Positions 10,926 through 24,208 of a stretch of DNA of 64,000 nt are shown here, piece after piece. The notes under the pieces were generated by a model that was not told where the DNA came from, ran no database searches, and worked only from the letters and a program-made list of their open reading frames with translations. A program made the position numbers and the translations under genes. The DNA is from Brevipalpus yothersi (lineage: Eukaryota > Arthropoda > Arachnida > Trombidiformes > Tenuipalpidae). Position 1 is the first letter of the stretch; every line of letters starts with the position of its first letter. The stretch spans positions 255,265-319,264 of the forward strand of contig QZCP01000124.1 in the NCBI GenBank assembly GCA_003956705.1, given 5' to 3'.

Positions 10926-12072
10926 GAGCTAATCAAGTTCAAAAGTTTTTGAATCAACTCTGATGAGGACAAATTTGTGAAATTTTTTCCCATCCTTTCA
11001 AAGATTCATTCATCTACACATCGAGAAAGTGATCGCATGTTCAGAATACAGAAAATTTGATTGATTTTTAGCGTCATTTATCTTTCAATCTTATAATATT
11101 CTCTCTATATTCCACCAATATCAAAATATCTTTTGAGTAACGTTATGCCTTTTGTCCTTTTTTCACCGAATAATTGAGAAATTGCTTGCATACTTTTGAA
11201 TGTCTATCATTTGTGTTCAATTTCAATCCAATAGATGCGTCTAAAAAAACGAAAATTTTCATCAGCAAAATGATGCTGTTTCAAGTGACTCACCGCCAAC
11301 ATTCATCCCGGAATTTCGGTTTGTTCATTTTGCCTCATTCATAATAAACGATAATACTTCACACCCAGAAGCTCTGAACACTTCTTATTCAGATACAAGT
11401 AGCTCAATATGAACTTTCTGACTCTTCCTCCCACACAATTTGGAATATAATTAAAGGATGGCCTTCAGTATGTATAAATATCTACATGAAAGTTCAGGTT
11501 TGATTTTGAAGGGCGATCATCAAATCGATTATCTCCACTAGTGACGGTCAATCAACTTTACATATTGGCACCTCATTGATTATAATAGCTTAAAGCTTGC
11601 TAATCCAAATAACCGTCACCAGTACATGTATGAATGTTCTTATCTAAACGGGTGGCAATCCGTTTATCAATATGATCGGAAGATGGTCAACTTTCGCTCT
11701 TCTTCAGTTTCTCTCTCTCTCTCTTTCTCTTTCTCTTTCTCTCCCTCTATTCCCCTAATGTTTTGGCCCAATTCATATATATAAAGAAGTATGCCAAACA
11801 TGATTATTTTAGTTGTCTTATTAGAATGGCCTCAGGTCATTTGTGGCGAGACTTGCTCCATATCGTTACAGAGGGAAAGCAAGGCTAGCAAAAGTGGAAA
11901 AGTAACTCATCTCTCTCTCTCTCTTCTTGGGTCCTCTCTCTCTCCCGAATTCATCTCTCGATCCGGAATGGCCCAAATCGAGCTCAGCCCAAAAAGTGTG
12001 CCAGTTTATTTCGGGCATCAACAGCGAAATAGAAAGAAATAGAGAGAGAGAGAGAGGAAGAGAGCAAAAGAA

Positions 12073-12128
<56 letters not shown>

Positions 12129-12650
12129 GAAGATGAGCTCGGGAGAGAGAGAAGATGTATACAAGATGATTCGATGAGGAGCCGCTTTTCATGATGACCC
12201 GAGGCTACATACACATTTATATTCAAGTGGACATCAGTTTTGTCTGTTTCCCTTTCGATCAAGTTTTCTTTATCTTCCTTTCTCCACCAACAACAAGAAG
12301 TGATCTCTCAGAGGAACCACATCTCATCTGGCGAGAAACATAACGGTAAAATTTTTTTCCTCTAGTGTAAAGTGTTGTAAGTGTTCTGCTACTACTGAAC
12401 TTTTACATGGTTCTTGTGTCTGTGTGCTAATGCATTATAGTGGACTATTGAACTATTGTGTTCCTATAAACATATAAATATAAATATATACATCCATTTA
12501 TCTGATCTTCGTTCTCATTCAACCTCCTGATTTAGAATCATGATTCGATTCTAAAACAATCTGTGTCTCATTTCAATTCATCTTCTTCCAACAACTCATC
12601 CCACAAACAAAGTTTCCTTCATTGCTCATACTGATCGCTTCCAAAAAAAT
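10926..12650. other. Intergenic region with CT/GA tracts
   Basis: This is the 3' flank of the CRAL-TRIO gene and the upstream region of the Ig/DB/FN3 gene. It holds CT runs near 11709-11750 and GA tracts at 12040-12123. Open frames here on both strands are repeat-driven. No gene is recognised. Confidence 0.6.
12040..12123. repeat. (GA)n microsatellite, interrupted
   Basis: Two GA tracts, about 12040-12056 and 12074-12123, separated by a short purine-rich spacer. They lie about 530 bases upstream of the Ig/DB/FN3 start codon. Confidence 0.9.
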
Positions 12651-15600
12651 ATGGTTTTGCGATTGTATTTTAGTCTATTTTTTAATCTACTACTTTTAAA
12701 CTCCATAGTCGATGCCGATCTCGACCTCACCGAAACATCTCAAGAACCGTTATTAGTTTTACCTGGTGATGATGCCATGATCGATTGTACTGTCCATGAT
12801 TTGGGCAATCATACTGTGATATGGCGATATGCCAATGGTATTGATGATCTAGAGATTGCTCGAACTTTGACCGCCGATAAAGTTCGTGTAACCGATGATC
12901 CACGTTTCAGTGTTCTCCATCGTACGGGACACGAAATGTGGGTCCTCAAAATTCGTGATGCGATGCCATCCGATTCTGGTGTCTATATGTGCCAAGTTAA
13001 CACTGATCCACCGTTAAGTGTATCTCGCTTTTTGACTGTTGCCTATCCGGAAGCTGGTAATCCATTGTCCCATGTGAAGCCATTTGTGTCACCATCAAGT
13101 CACAATTTTAGCCAATGTTGTCGAGAGCAAAAAGTTGCCGATTTATGTGTACCTTTTTGCAATATTCGTAATCTTGTCACTCGAACACCATCACCGGGTG
13201 CAGCGATCACTTGTATCAATTACATGACTCCGATGGTACATTGTTTGGCTGATGGGCGAAATCATTTGCCTTGCTGTAAACGTCAAAATGTTCCCGATGT
13301 GTGTCTACCATCGTGTATCGGTAATTACAATTTGACTCGTGTTGTGGACAATATTCTTTGTCTTCAGTATGCTGCACCAATTTTGACATGCATTGCCGAA
13401 GGAATTGAAACTTTGCCACCGAAACCTCAAGAAGTGACCGCAGAACCCATATCATCAACCGAAATTAGAGTCCGATGGAAAGCCCCAAGTTCATCGTCCA
13501 AACAATTGATCAAAAGTTATGTGATCAATGTAACGGAAGAACATTCATTCGATGATATGCCAACCCCAGTGGCAAGTTCTGGTAAAGCTGCTGGAAAATT
13601 GGAAAAGAAATCCAATTCAACTTATCCAAAATTTTCATTCAAAGCTGAAAGTTCCAGTGATTCTTACACTATTACAGGCCTAAAACCATTTACAGTATAT
13701 GAAATTGTTATGATGTCGGTCAACAGTGTTGGCACTAGTATATCAACCAATTCTATTCGATCACTTACCCTAATGTCTAGTCAACATATGGAGCCTGATA
13801 AAAAATCTCAAACAGCTTCCAGTAGTAAGTCTAAATCAATTGATAGTATTGGTGGTAAGCAACAGATGAAATTGCCTGATCTCCGGAAGTGCTGTAGAGA
13901 TGGTGGAATTAAGAGTGATATGTGTCTGGATGCTCTGTGTGATTCAACTAAAGATTACAATTCAAGTGCTATCATGATGTGTGCTCATTTTGTTAATATT
14001 ACATTCAAGTGTATTAGTGCTTCGAATGTCGATTCAACCGAATGCTGTTCACAGAGAGGAGTTTCCGCTTTCTGTCAAACACTTTGCCGTCCCAATACAG
14101 CGGTCAGTGTTCGACATTCCATTTGTTTCGCCTACTTTCCATCATATTTGAATTGTCATCTGGAAAAATATTCCGTTCTACCAAGTGCACCAATGGATCT
14201 ATCTGTGACCACAGTTCATCATACATGGGCTCTGTTGGCATGGAGGCCACCAATTAAGCGAGCATCAACAATCACTCGATATACCGTTAGCTGGAAAGTT
14301 CGTGATGAAATCAGTCTAGGATTTGATGATAATGTGATCAACACGGAATCTGTGGCCACATCACCATTCCTACTGGACGGTCTACGACCGGGAACACAGT
14401 ATGAGGTGTGGATCAATGCTGTCAATAAGTATGGCTCTAGTCAAGATTCAATTCGAGTTGATTTTCGAACCAATCCATCGGAATCAACCGTTTCAATTGA
14501 AAGTGGTATGAATGCCGCTCGATCGAGAAATATTTACAATGAAACTGCATGCTGTCTTCGGGCCAATATCAGTTCTCTGTGTGCTCCTCTGTGTTCCTAT
14601 CATGTCCGAGTGAACGAAGTGATGGGACTTGGTCCACTGTGTGTGGACAGTTTGACCGCTTCGATCATAGTCCGTTGCACTGTTGGTGGCCGAGACCATA
14701 AGCCATGCTGTGAACGACGTGGTGTATCACCGGAATGTTTGGCCCTGTGTTCGGGTACCATTGATGGCACACCATTCCAAGTGGGCACAAGATGTGGTCC
14801 AGAAGGTCCAAATATTTTACTTTGTGTTAAGGAAGGAGCCGAAACATTGCCCGGAATGCCATGGGATTTACATGCATTCAAAGTAACTAAAAACAGTATA
14901 TACGTTCGCTGGAAGGTACCCGAAACTGATCATTCCCCAAAGGTCCCATCAATGGGTTCCTCATCAAGTAGCGGTGATGGTCAACCTTCATCATCACCAC
15001 CCACAAGTGTTTCCTCAACAGTTGAAAAGCCACTCAACTATTCCGTTCGCTATACATCCATAATAGACTATGTTCCCGCTCATCCATTGCGTTACAAGTA
15101 TCAAGTGAACACAACACTAACGGAAACTGTATTGGACAATCTGAACGCATCCACAATCTATAGTATTCATGTGATATCAGTTAATGAGTACGGAACTTCT
15201 TTGCCATCGTTTGTGTTGATGGTAAAAACCATGTCTGATGAGCAGGTTAACGAAGAGACAAGGTTAGCCACAATAGGACCACCCCATTCACTGGAGGCAA
15301 TCCATCAAACCTATGAGATGGTCAGTCTGAGATGGCTTCCACCATTGTATATATCACCCGATGCTACCATATCGTATGTGGTCCACTTTCGAATGGCCAC
15401 CGAAACAGAATGGCAGAAAGTTCAAGTTAATTTTAACAGTGCCGATCTGGCCGGTCTAATGCCAGACACCAAGTATGCGGTCGCTGTTCAAGCGGTCACC
15501 GAAAATGGCTACAATAGCCCACTTTCGGAAACAATCATTGTTTTCACCGATCCAATCGTACCGGTTTCCGTTGATCCGCCAGTCCTATTGCCACCAGGAC

Positions 15601-16171
15601 CAATATCGGAAGGTGATAATGTGACAATACTGTGTATTGGACGAGGATTGCCACCACCGGTAATCTCAATACTGATCAATGGTCAGGTTGTATTCAAAAC
15701 AATGGCCGAAAAAGTTTACTACATCATTCCCAGTATGGTTCGCAATATATCATCGATCGGCTGTTATGCGGCTAATGGTGTACAAACTCAGGACACAACT
15801 GATGCTCACAAATCAATATCGGTTCGAGTAAGATGTGAGTATTTCGAAATAAAACGTGAAAAGATTTCATCAAGTGTATTCTTTATCATGAAACACAGCG
15901 TGGTAAAGGGTAAATCACGCTTTTTGAGTGGAAAATAATTTCGAATATGATTATCATGATACTGTGAAAGGATTCCCAAATATCATCAACATTATCTCCA
16001 TTTCGAAAAGTTTCGAGTGGAGAACATGAACTCCAACTATGAGGAGAGAGATGAGCGATCATTGACATGGACAAGTGATGAAGAAATGCAAAAAAAGAGA
16101 GAAACCAATTTAAGATTCGAGCGTGTTTTCTCTCTCTTAATCATGAAGCTTTGAAACTTTTATCACTCTCA

Positions 16172-16241
<70 letters not shown>

Positions 16242-18957
16242 GCCCGTTTCGACTTTCAATCTCTATTTTGGATTCACATTCTGACCGCAAGGCTATGCAT
16301 ACTGAGGAGGCGAGATGGAGAGAGGAAAATAAGTTGACAGTGATGAGGATCTTAGACCAATAAGATGATTAGATGGATGAACACTTTTATTTCCTTTCCA
16401 CCAGTCAATATCGATGAGCCACTCTCATGTCTTCGAGTATCTTTCTTCTTCTTCTGCTTTTTTCTCTCTTCTTTTTCTTTCTTGTAACTTTATTAAGGTC
16501 ACTTCTTCGAATTTTCGGTGATCATGATTTGTTAAATCAGCGAATCAGGTTACCCTTCTATTCTGCATTCGACGGATCAATGATCAATGATGAAGAGAGC
16601 AAGAGAGGAAAGAAGATTATGAGAAGCATGTTCAACTCATTCATTCATTTGAACTGTTGATAAAAATTTGGCTTCTCAATCACTTGATAACTGTAGATTG
16701 GTATTCAAATATCATATTTTCTCCGAAACTTACCTCTCAAAAGTTCCAATTGAATAGAAGAATTACATGTATCTTCTTAAATTCGTGCATACATATTTGA
16801 CGATTATTTTTCGATTATCACTTTTCGAAGCTGATTTGAATCTTTTTTCCAACCTCCTCTCATCAATACTATACCAATATTATTTTAGGTTGAACAAAAA
16901 ATTTTCATCTTCCAAAACTGATTGAAAGTTTGAAAACCGCTTTTCAAGCTATCAGTAGATGAACTTGTAGCATGAAGCGTTTGGAAGCTTCCCAAATTCA
17001 TTGATGATGATATTATTTCCCACCTCTTCACTTCGATAGCCTGTTCCGAATTTGAAAACATGGTAATTTTAAAAAATAATGAGCAACCGAGGCTACGGTT
17101 GAGAACAAAAAAGTAAAAATGTTATGTTATGGGTGATAACTTTTTTCCGCTTGGAACCCTGCTCTTCATTTTCGAGTATTTACCATTATCAACATCCGTT
17201 TTCTGAAACGATTCATCATTTCGTTTCCCAAAAATTTCTGGTTCCCTTTCTTATTATTATCATCATTCAAATTACTAGAATGTGATTGCATAATTTTTTC
17301 CCAAATATTCAGTCGACAACAATAAGTGATAAAATAGATGCACTCGATATCATAGCTTACTCATTTTCATGCTGATTATTCATTTCCTTATTTTAACCTT
17401 TTTGTGTATTCATCGTCTTTTCCCTCTCACAGCAACTCCTATCGTTAACATAAAGGAAGAATTTTTGCGAGCCATGAAATTTCAGGAGATAAGGATTCCT
17501 TGTATGATTTCGGGTGATCCAAAGCCTAACGTGACCTGGTTGAAAGATGGTGATGACCAGATGACCATACTACCCGGACCTGATGTGCAAATTCGACTTT
17601 TTGAAGATGCCATGGTGAGAATGTAAATCTTGTGTGTGAATGAATATTGTTCCACACACGCACACACTGATATTCATTTTTCAAATACAAATACTACTGA
17701 TCATTCATTTATTATCATCATTTTCTTCCTCTATCACAGATCGTGGAAAATTTTGTCAGTGTCCTCATCCTTAAACGAGTAACCCAAATGGACACTGGCA
17801 GATACATATGCAAGGCAATCAATGAGATGGGCTCTTCGTCCGATTCTGTTGAGATGCAAGTGGTAATGGAAAAAGTTGAAAGAGGTGACATAGCGGCATG
17901 TTGCCTAAAAAGTGGTGTCCCTCCTGAATGTTTGGGTGCCTGTACATCACGTGGAATTGATATCGATTTCTCTATCGAACAACCTCAATGTGTTAATGAA
18001 ATTGGCCGATATCTGTTGTGTGCAAGAGGTAAGAGACAAACTATCGAATCGTGTGCCGATCAATGGTGTGTAAAAATCGATGGCGCGTGTTTATTAGTCA
18101 AACAAATTGATCACGAAATTAAAGTTTTGAGCTGTTAAGGTCCATCAACAGAGCGTACAAAACGAAGAGAGAGAGAGAGATATTATTTGTAACCATCTAA
18201 ATTACTCTGGGAATCCTTTTCAGAATAGTTAGAGCCCTTGAAAGATGTAAATGAGTTGTCTTTCAATTCAAAAGAATCAGGGTCATTATTTTGACTGATA
18301 GCTTATCGTATAGATCAGTTTCGTGATCAGTCAGTACGAGTGATCAATATAAATCATTGAATGGAGTAATTTTTAACCCTTATATCATCATTGTTTGATT
18401 GTTTGATTATATGTATTCTTTTCGTTCTCTCTTCAGATGGATATGATCATACTCAATGCTGTCTGGAACATAAAGTCCACCAAAATTGTATGCACTTTTG
18501 TGAAGGAGTACCAAGTGCACGATACAGTGAAACTTTTTGCCTATTAACTGATGCCAAAATAATTGTCCACTGTTTAAGTGGCGGCCATAATAGATCAAAT
18601 GTTGCATCCCATCATGCGATTGATCATTTAAATTTGATGGAAGATTATGATTTTTATTATCAAAATCCTGGCCCACTACCGGCACCATCGACAGCTCTCA
18701 TCACATACATGATAATCACCATTTTTCTTGGTACACTAATTGTTGGCCTTATTGGTGGTGCTTTTTTGGCCTACAAGCGGCTTACACGAACTCGAATCAC
18801 CAGTGGAGAGGATGTAATCGGATTTGAAAATCAATCCTATCTCCGGGACAATGACTCGGTTGACCTGAGTAATACGGGCTTTTCCCGGGCTGCAAGAACT
18901 GTTAATCAATCGGCGAACCCAATAACACAGAATGGCCGTCAGACCACTTCTTCGTAA
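12651..18957 (+). CDS. Ig-like, DB-module and fibronectin type III single-pass membrane protein
   Basis: Four exons: 12651-15834, 17433-17614, 17740-18028 and 18437-18957 (phases 1, 0, 1), giving about 1391 residues. A hydrophobic signal peptide covers about 1-22. Ig domain 1 has its paired Cys at about 45 and 114 (DSGVYMC). DB modules, each made of two CC...C...C half units, lie at about 153-247, 405-505, 632-737 and 1175-1265. FN3 domains at about 250-355, 510-605, 740-865 and 875-965 alternate with them. Two more Ig domains fill about 970-1170 (PNVTWLKDGD; DTGRYICKAINEMGSSSD). One membrane helix lies at about 1305-1332, followed by a 59-residue cytoplasmic tail. The order matches the nematode and arthropod Ig/DB/FN3 family (C. 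elegans igdb genes), a likely adhesion or cell-surface receptor; its ligand is unknown. Splicing through the last DB module restores CARDGYDHTQCC, a strong check on the model. Confidence 0.9.
16173..16235. repeat. (CT)n microsatellite in intron 1 of the Ig/DB/FN3 gene
   Basis: A pure CT tract of about 63 bases inside the 1.6 kb first intron (15835-17432). That intron is several times longer than the other two introns of the gene. Confidence 0.95.
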
Positions 18958-19954
18958 CCATCTAAAATGTATTTGGTGTGTGTGTGATGATGGTCAAAGG
19001 ATAGAAGAATAGAGTAGATCATAATGTCTACATTGATAGAGCCACTTGATCCCACTCTATTTGTTCACCCTTCAACTCTATTGCTAGACAAAATTTTTCC
19101 ATCATAAGTGGGCCACTAAGCCTAATCGTCAATAGTAGTTAAGATTTATATATTTTATAAATAAGATTGGTTTTAGATTTGAGCCAGCTAAAGCTGATCG
19201 TAAAAATTGAATTGAGCTAGAAAGGCGTACAAAATGGAAACATCATTTTGTGGTACCACAATTCTTTAAGCTGAATGGTCCATGATTAAGAGAGGAAAAC
19301 TTTTTTCTTTGTCTACCACTTTTTTTTCATACTTTTGTACGGAAACATAAATAACAGCATCATTTCAAGTTGAAACCTGAAAAGTATGAAGGAAGTTAAA
19401 AAAGATCGAATTTTTCAATGACCCGCAACAATGGCATCAATTTTCTGTAATTTATTGTAAAATGAATCGAAATTGTGAAAAATGTATGTTTTGATCGATT
19501 TTTTGTTTATAATGAAAAAAAAACTAATTTCACTTCATGATTGCCAAAAAGTAACTGAAAATAATCACCACTTTGATTGTCTAGACTGTCAAATGAGTGT
19601 CAGATTTTTGACTATCTTGATAAACAAATTTGATGCTAGTTAATAAGCTTTCGATGTATCAAAAAAACTTCATATTGATTGAGAATAGATAATGATCAAG
19701 AATTTTTTTCATCATCAGTGAGAAAATTTGTATCATTATATCGCTTCAAGGCACAAATGATTACAATATAGTTAGTATGGATCTTTCGAGAGAGAACTCT
19801 GTACTCAAAAAAGACACTTTTCTTAGCAGACAATTGAATCCTTGGGGAATTGACAATCGAAACTAGACGATACATGTATGACTTCAAGGCTTCTTTTTCA
19901 TCGAGCAAGAAATCGATAGCATAGAATGTTGGACGAGAAATACACATATTCGGA
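18958..19954. other. Convergent 3' region between the Ig/DB/FN3 gene and HYKK
   Basis: No coding sequence is recognised. The stretch is AT-rich and presumably holds both 3' UTRs. The open frame at 19696-20100 on the minus strand overlaps the end of HYKK in another frame and is a shadow. Confidence 0.6.
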
Positions 19955-21443
19955 CTATTTCCAATAGGACAAAAGCTGATCGGGACCATGTTGGTAAAGC
20001 ATTTCCAAGACTTGCCAGCCTCTTTGAGTTGTTGAAAGCAAATATTCATTGTCCGGTTCACCAAGATGACTATAAGCTCCAAGAACCAATGATTGAGCAA
20101 GTCGAGTCATCATACAGATAGGTAAAATTTTCATCTCTTCATCAGTGATAACTTTCACACTCTTGTAACCCTCAATAATATATTTTGGCAATCGAACAGG
20201 AGAGATAATTTTGCTGTCCAATGCCATATAGGCACAAAGTATGGCCAAATCAAAAATAACTGGAGCTCTATGGACGTCGTTAAAATCAATTATTCCAGTA
20301 ATTTGAGGTTCTCCAGATATTTCTTGGACCAATAGATTTTGTTCATTCAGATCGCCATGAATTATCTGTGAACGAAGCTTAGGAATGATCGGCACTATTT
20401 TGACTGCAAATTCAAGAAGAACGTTTTGAGCTAATGAGTGCATAGCTGGATCCTTTACGGCAAAAATAAATTTATCCAATTTAGGTGCCGATAATAGTGA
20501 CCATATGAATTGACGATTAGCTAATGCTGGGCTGTGATAAGTCTGAGCAATTAAAATTGAGAGAGTAAAGTAATCAGTGAAAGACAACTAAAAAATCTAC
20601 AAAAGAAACATTTTTTGCTTGTCGAGTATTCAATATCCTTGTCAATTTGTATTACAAAATTACTGAATAAATCTAATGATCGATAATAACATCTAATATT
20701 TTTCAATAATGCTGGTTCAAAATTTTCCGAAGTTTCTGATCAAAAATTAAACTCACCTCCATCACAGCATCTAGTCGAGCAGCAATTTGGCCAGCTTGAA
20801 AGGCCAACTTCTCAGTGTAAGGATAATCTTTCAAAATCTTTCCTGGTATATATCGAAGCAAACGAATGGCATTTAATTGATCTGGTTGAAGTCTTTCTCG
20901 AAATTCGAGGGCACCATTGATACTGCTCACAGGATAAGGAATTTGAGCAATGTTCGCTTTATTGACATAAACCATCAATTGATCAACAGCCTCTTTTGGA
21001 AGAGCAATAAGTTGATAGATTCAAAATTAATAAGAAAATTTTATAGAAATAAAATTGAAATTGATGAACTTACCGATCAGATCTCCGTAATTGGAATCGA
21101 GTGAATTGGTAATTTTCAAAGTGAACTCGTGAATACTGTTTGAATTGTGGAATTGATTGGAAAATTGATGATCATTTTGATTCAATTTTGCTTTTATTAG
21201 AAAATTTCGATCATCATAACTGTTTAATTCAATCACATCAAGCACCTCTAAATCATAAAATTTTTGAGCAATCTGGTGAGCAAGCTTGATGTCTACATCG
21301 GGCTTAATTTTAATCCCGGGCTGTAACAAATGATCATTTTGGTGACAATTTTCGTCCGATTCACTGGACATTCGCGAATGATGGCAAGCTGCCACCATCA
21401 GATTGGTAGACATACCGAAAAGTAAAGAGGTAACACTATTCAA
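19955..21443 (-). CDS. HYKK: Hydroxylysine kinase (aminoglycoside phosphotransferase fold)
   Basis: Three minus-strand exons: 21443-21074, 20992-20757 and 20542-19955 (phases 1 and 0), giving about 397 residues; human HYKK is 373. The enzyme phosphorylates 5-hydroxy-L-lysine with GTP in lysine and collagen breakdown. The nucleotide-binding start is SYDDRNFLIKA with FTLKITNS carrying the invariant Lys. After splicing the linker reads DLIEAVDQLMVYVNKANI, then IRLLRYIPGKIL and AGQIAARLDAVME. The catalytic loop is IIHGDLNEQNLLV (Asp of HGD) and the metal site is ITGIIDFNDV. The C-terminus (RLAQSLVLGAYS, then GWQVLEMLYQHG) follows the human protein. The N-terminal 25 residues or so before MSSESDENC are not conserved, so an internal Met could be the true start. 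Confidence 0.9.
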
Positions 21444-23091
21444 ATGACCAATATGGGTGTAATAACTAGAAAGAATAACGGTTTTCGACCAAAAAATTTG
21501 CCTGAATCGAGAATACGATTGTTATACAGAAATTTTGTTGGTATGATGATAAGTTCACTATCTGATGATCAGATAAAAGCCTCGGGAAGTTGCTAAACTC
21601 TCGCACTCGAAATTGGTGGAAACGTTCTGGAGAGAGGCAAATTCAAGTGATGTATCATGGAGAAAATTTTTTCCTGAGCTCACTTGAGAATGAGAATAAT
21701 TTTTGGATTGTAAGAAATTGAAATATGATTTGCTACAAAATCAAGTGACTAAACTTCCTTCACACGCCTTGCTCTACGTCAAGAAAAAGGAAGAGTTTTC
21801 TCTATTTGATTATACTCTCAATCCACAATTCGATTGATCAAAATTGCTCTCGTCAAAAAATAATAATAACATCACTGGTTGACATCACTAGATGTTGACA
21901 ATCCTCGCGAAAGCATTTCTCTTTGAATAAATTTTTTTATTATAACGGTACAATGGATGAGAAGATTCAGCTCTATGATATCCTTGAAAAATTTCTCCCC
22001 CCTTGCGTTCATTAGCGACTAAATTTTTCCTTCTCCATCAATTGTCATTGAGACGTACTCAAGACTCGATTGATTACTCCAGAATCAATCCAATTCCTCT
22101 GATAGAAGAGTTTAAAAAACGATGAATTCTAAACTTCGAAAGACTTTAATCCCATTTTCAAGAGTTTCCAAGAACTAACAAACCTCAAAATTGTTGAAAT
22201 TCCAATTAAGTTGAGTTTTGAAAATGAAACAGAGCTTGGATAAACATGAACACCGATTACTCATGTAACAATTTCGAATCGATCGGTTGTCAAGGTGAGA
22301 AAGAGAGAGGGAGAAGAGAGAGAAAGAAAGGAAGAAAGAGGTTTAAGCACTTTGGAATTTTATTAATCGAAGTGAATCCATCTCAAAGGATCACCAGGAA
22401 TCAGATTGAATTTCACAGATCACAATAGAAATATTCCTGGGTAACTAGAAGGCATCTTACAATTGAAATATGAAATAGATGGATGATGTGTAGTTTCACT
22501 TCTAGGGATTCCAAAAGCATTTTTTCTAGATTATAGAAAATGTATACACAAAATGAGTCTCATAATTGACAATAGAACTCACTCTCCAGCGTAGATGTTC
22601 TGCTTTTAGAGCAATTAGCCGGCTATCATTGACTTAAGTGTTGAAATTGATCCAAAGATTGGCAATGAGGTATCGGACTAGTAATTCTCTAGACGGTTTG
22701 CGCCAACATTTACGATCAGGGATAAAAATAACAATTCTTTCAACGGTGAAGACAGAGAGTTAGGTTGATAGTTGTAAGAGCCATGTTCAAGGCAAAGTGA
22801 TCGTGATGACATAAGAGCGTAGTGAAAGAGAATCTTTTTCTTGCTCAGCTGATGATCTTTAAACAACTGATCTAGTCTATCTCACCTCCATAGGATCAGA
22901 TACACATGTTAATTAGTAGTAGGATTCATTCAATGATGATGAAATAAGATGAAATGACTCATCATGAGAGGAAAGCAGAAAAGGGAGAAAAAAATGGGAA
23001 CAACACATGAGAAGAGAAGAAAAATATCCTAATTACAATGCTTTATGCATGGAATTTGTTAAAATTTCCTAAAGAGAAAACAAATCTACTT
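21444..23091. other. Intergenic region upstream of HYKK, downstream of PGAM5
   Basis: A 1.65 kb stretch with no recognised gene. Short open frames at 22246-22428 and 22678-22866 have no family resemblance and include purine-rich low-complexity sequence. Confidence 0.6.
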
Positions 23092-24208
23092 CTAAGTTGT
23101 AGAGAGCTTATCAGGAGGTATGTAGCCACAATCACCAACAGTATATACTACAACTTTGCCACCAGGCCTGATGGTTATCCATGTCAGACTGCAATTGTGG
23201 AGAGAGAATCTTAGCCATGCTTCTGGCGCTAATTGTAAAGCTCGGCAGACAAAATATCGGATAACATTCGCATGGCACACAAAAATTTCGTAGCTATCCT
23301 GCTTTTGGAGAGGTGAGGCTCGGTGAAAATAGCGTCTGAAGGCAGCTTCAATTCTTGGACCATCGCGAGCAAGTCTATCATAACAATCTTTAAGAGACTC
23401 AGATGGCTCAGGAATGGCTGGCATTCCTTCTCGAAGAAGATCACTTTGCTCTACCGGAACATCAGGCAGTTCTTTGCTGATTATTGAGGCGGTTTCAGCA
23501 GCACGAGTCATTGTTGACTGTACCAAACGAGTGTATGGAAGATTAAGTGATTTGAGGCGCTGAGCGGCGAAATGAGCTTGCTGTCTACCCAGATCAGTCA
23601 AAATTCTTTCAGCATCGGTCAGACCACTGAGGTTATATTGTCCGTGACGAATTAAAAGTAAGTGTCTACTTGCAGTGACTTTGGCCTTATCTAGCTTCTC
23701 TTTGAATTCCTTCTCCTCCTCTTCCGAAAGAAAACGTCCATCAGGAGTTTTGGAGAATGGATCAGCATGATGCTTGTCCCAGTTGAAATCCCACTTGTGG
23801 GTAGTTGCTATGAGGTAGACAAAAACAAAGAAAATTTTACAATACCATTAATTACGTGAAACGATCAAGAGACCAGAGGTTGTTGACATTAATTGCCCGT
23901 CTCACAAAAGGCCTCACGCAGAATAGAGTGAGGAGCAAAGGAAAAAACCCATAAAGCTGATAAAGCTGATGAATTTACATGAGTAAGAGGGAGAGGAGGT
24001 AATAAAATTGGAATTCGGATAATGAAAACTTACCATGTACTGGTTCTAGGAAAAATCTTTGATTCTTTATATACTGATCATAAAGGGCTGTTGCTTTGAG
24101 TAGAGCTTTGTCCTCAGTGACCCCAAGGTAAGCCCATACAGCGGCTCCACAACTAGCCAGACCAATGCCAACTAACAATTTCTTTGAGCTTTTCAGCAGA
24201 GAGTTCAT
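23092..24208 (-). CDS. PGAM5: Mitochondrial Ser/Thr phosphatase PGAM5
   Basis: Two minus-strand exons, 24208-24034 and 23807-23092 (phase 1), giving 296 residues; human PGAM5 is 289. It is a phosphoglycerate-mutase-fold protein that acts as a Ser/Thr/His phosphatase in mitochondria, with roles in mitophagy and cell death. The N-terminus has a basic start and one membrane segment (about 11-30). The multimerisation motif WDFNWD is at 64-69. The catalytic RHG histidine is at about residue 113 in LLLIRHGQYN, and the second catalytic His at about 237 in CHANVIRYFVCRAL. Other markers are TRAAETASIIS, LLREGMPAIPEP and GPRIEAAFRRYFHRA. A 5' UTR intron is likely: acceptor TTCTTGCAG at about 24232 and donor GTAAGT at about 24544. 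The first two-thirds of exon 2 lies before the first in-frame alternative start, so a single-frame view misses the RHG box. Confidence 0.94.
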
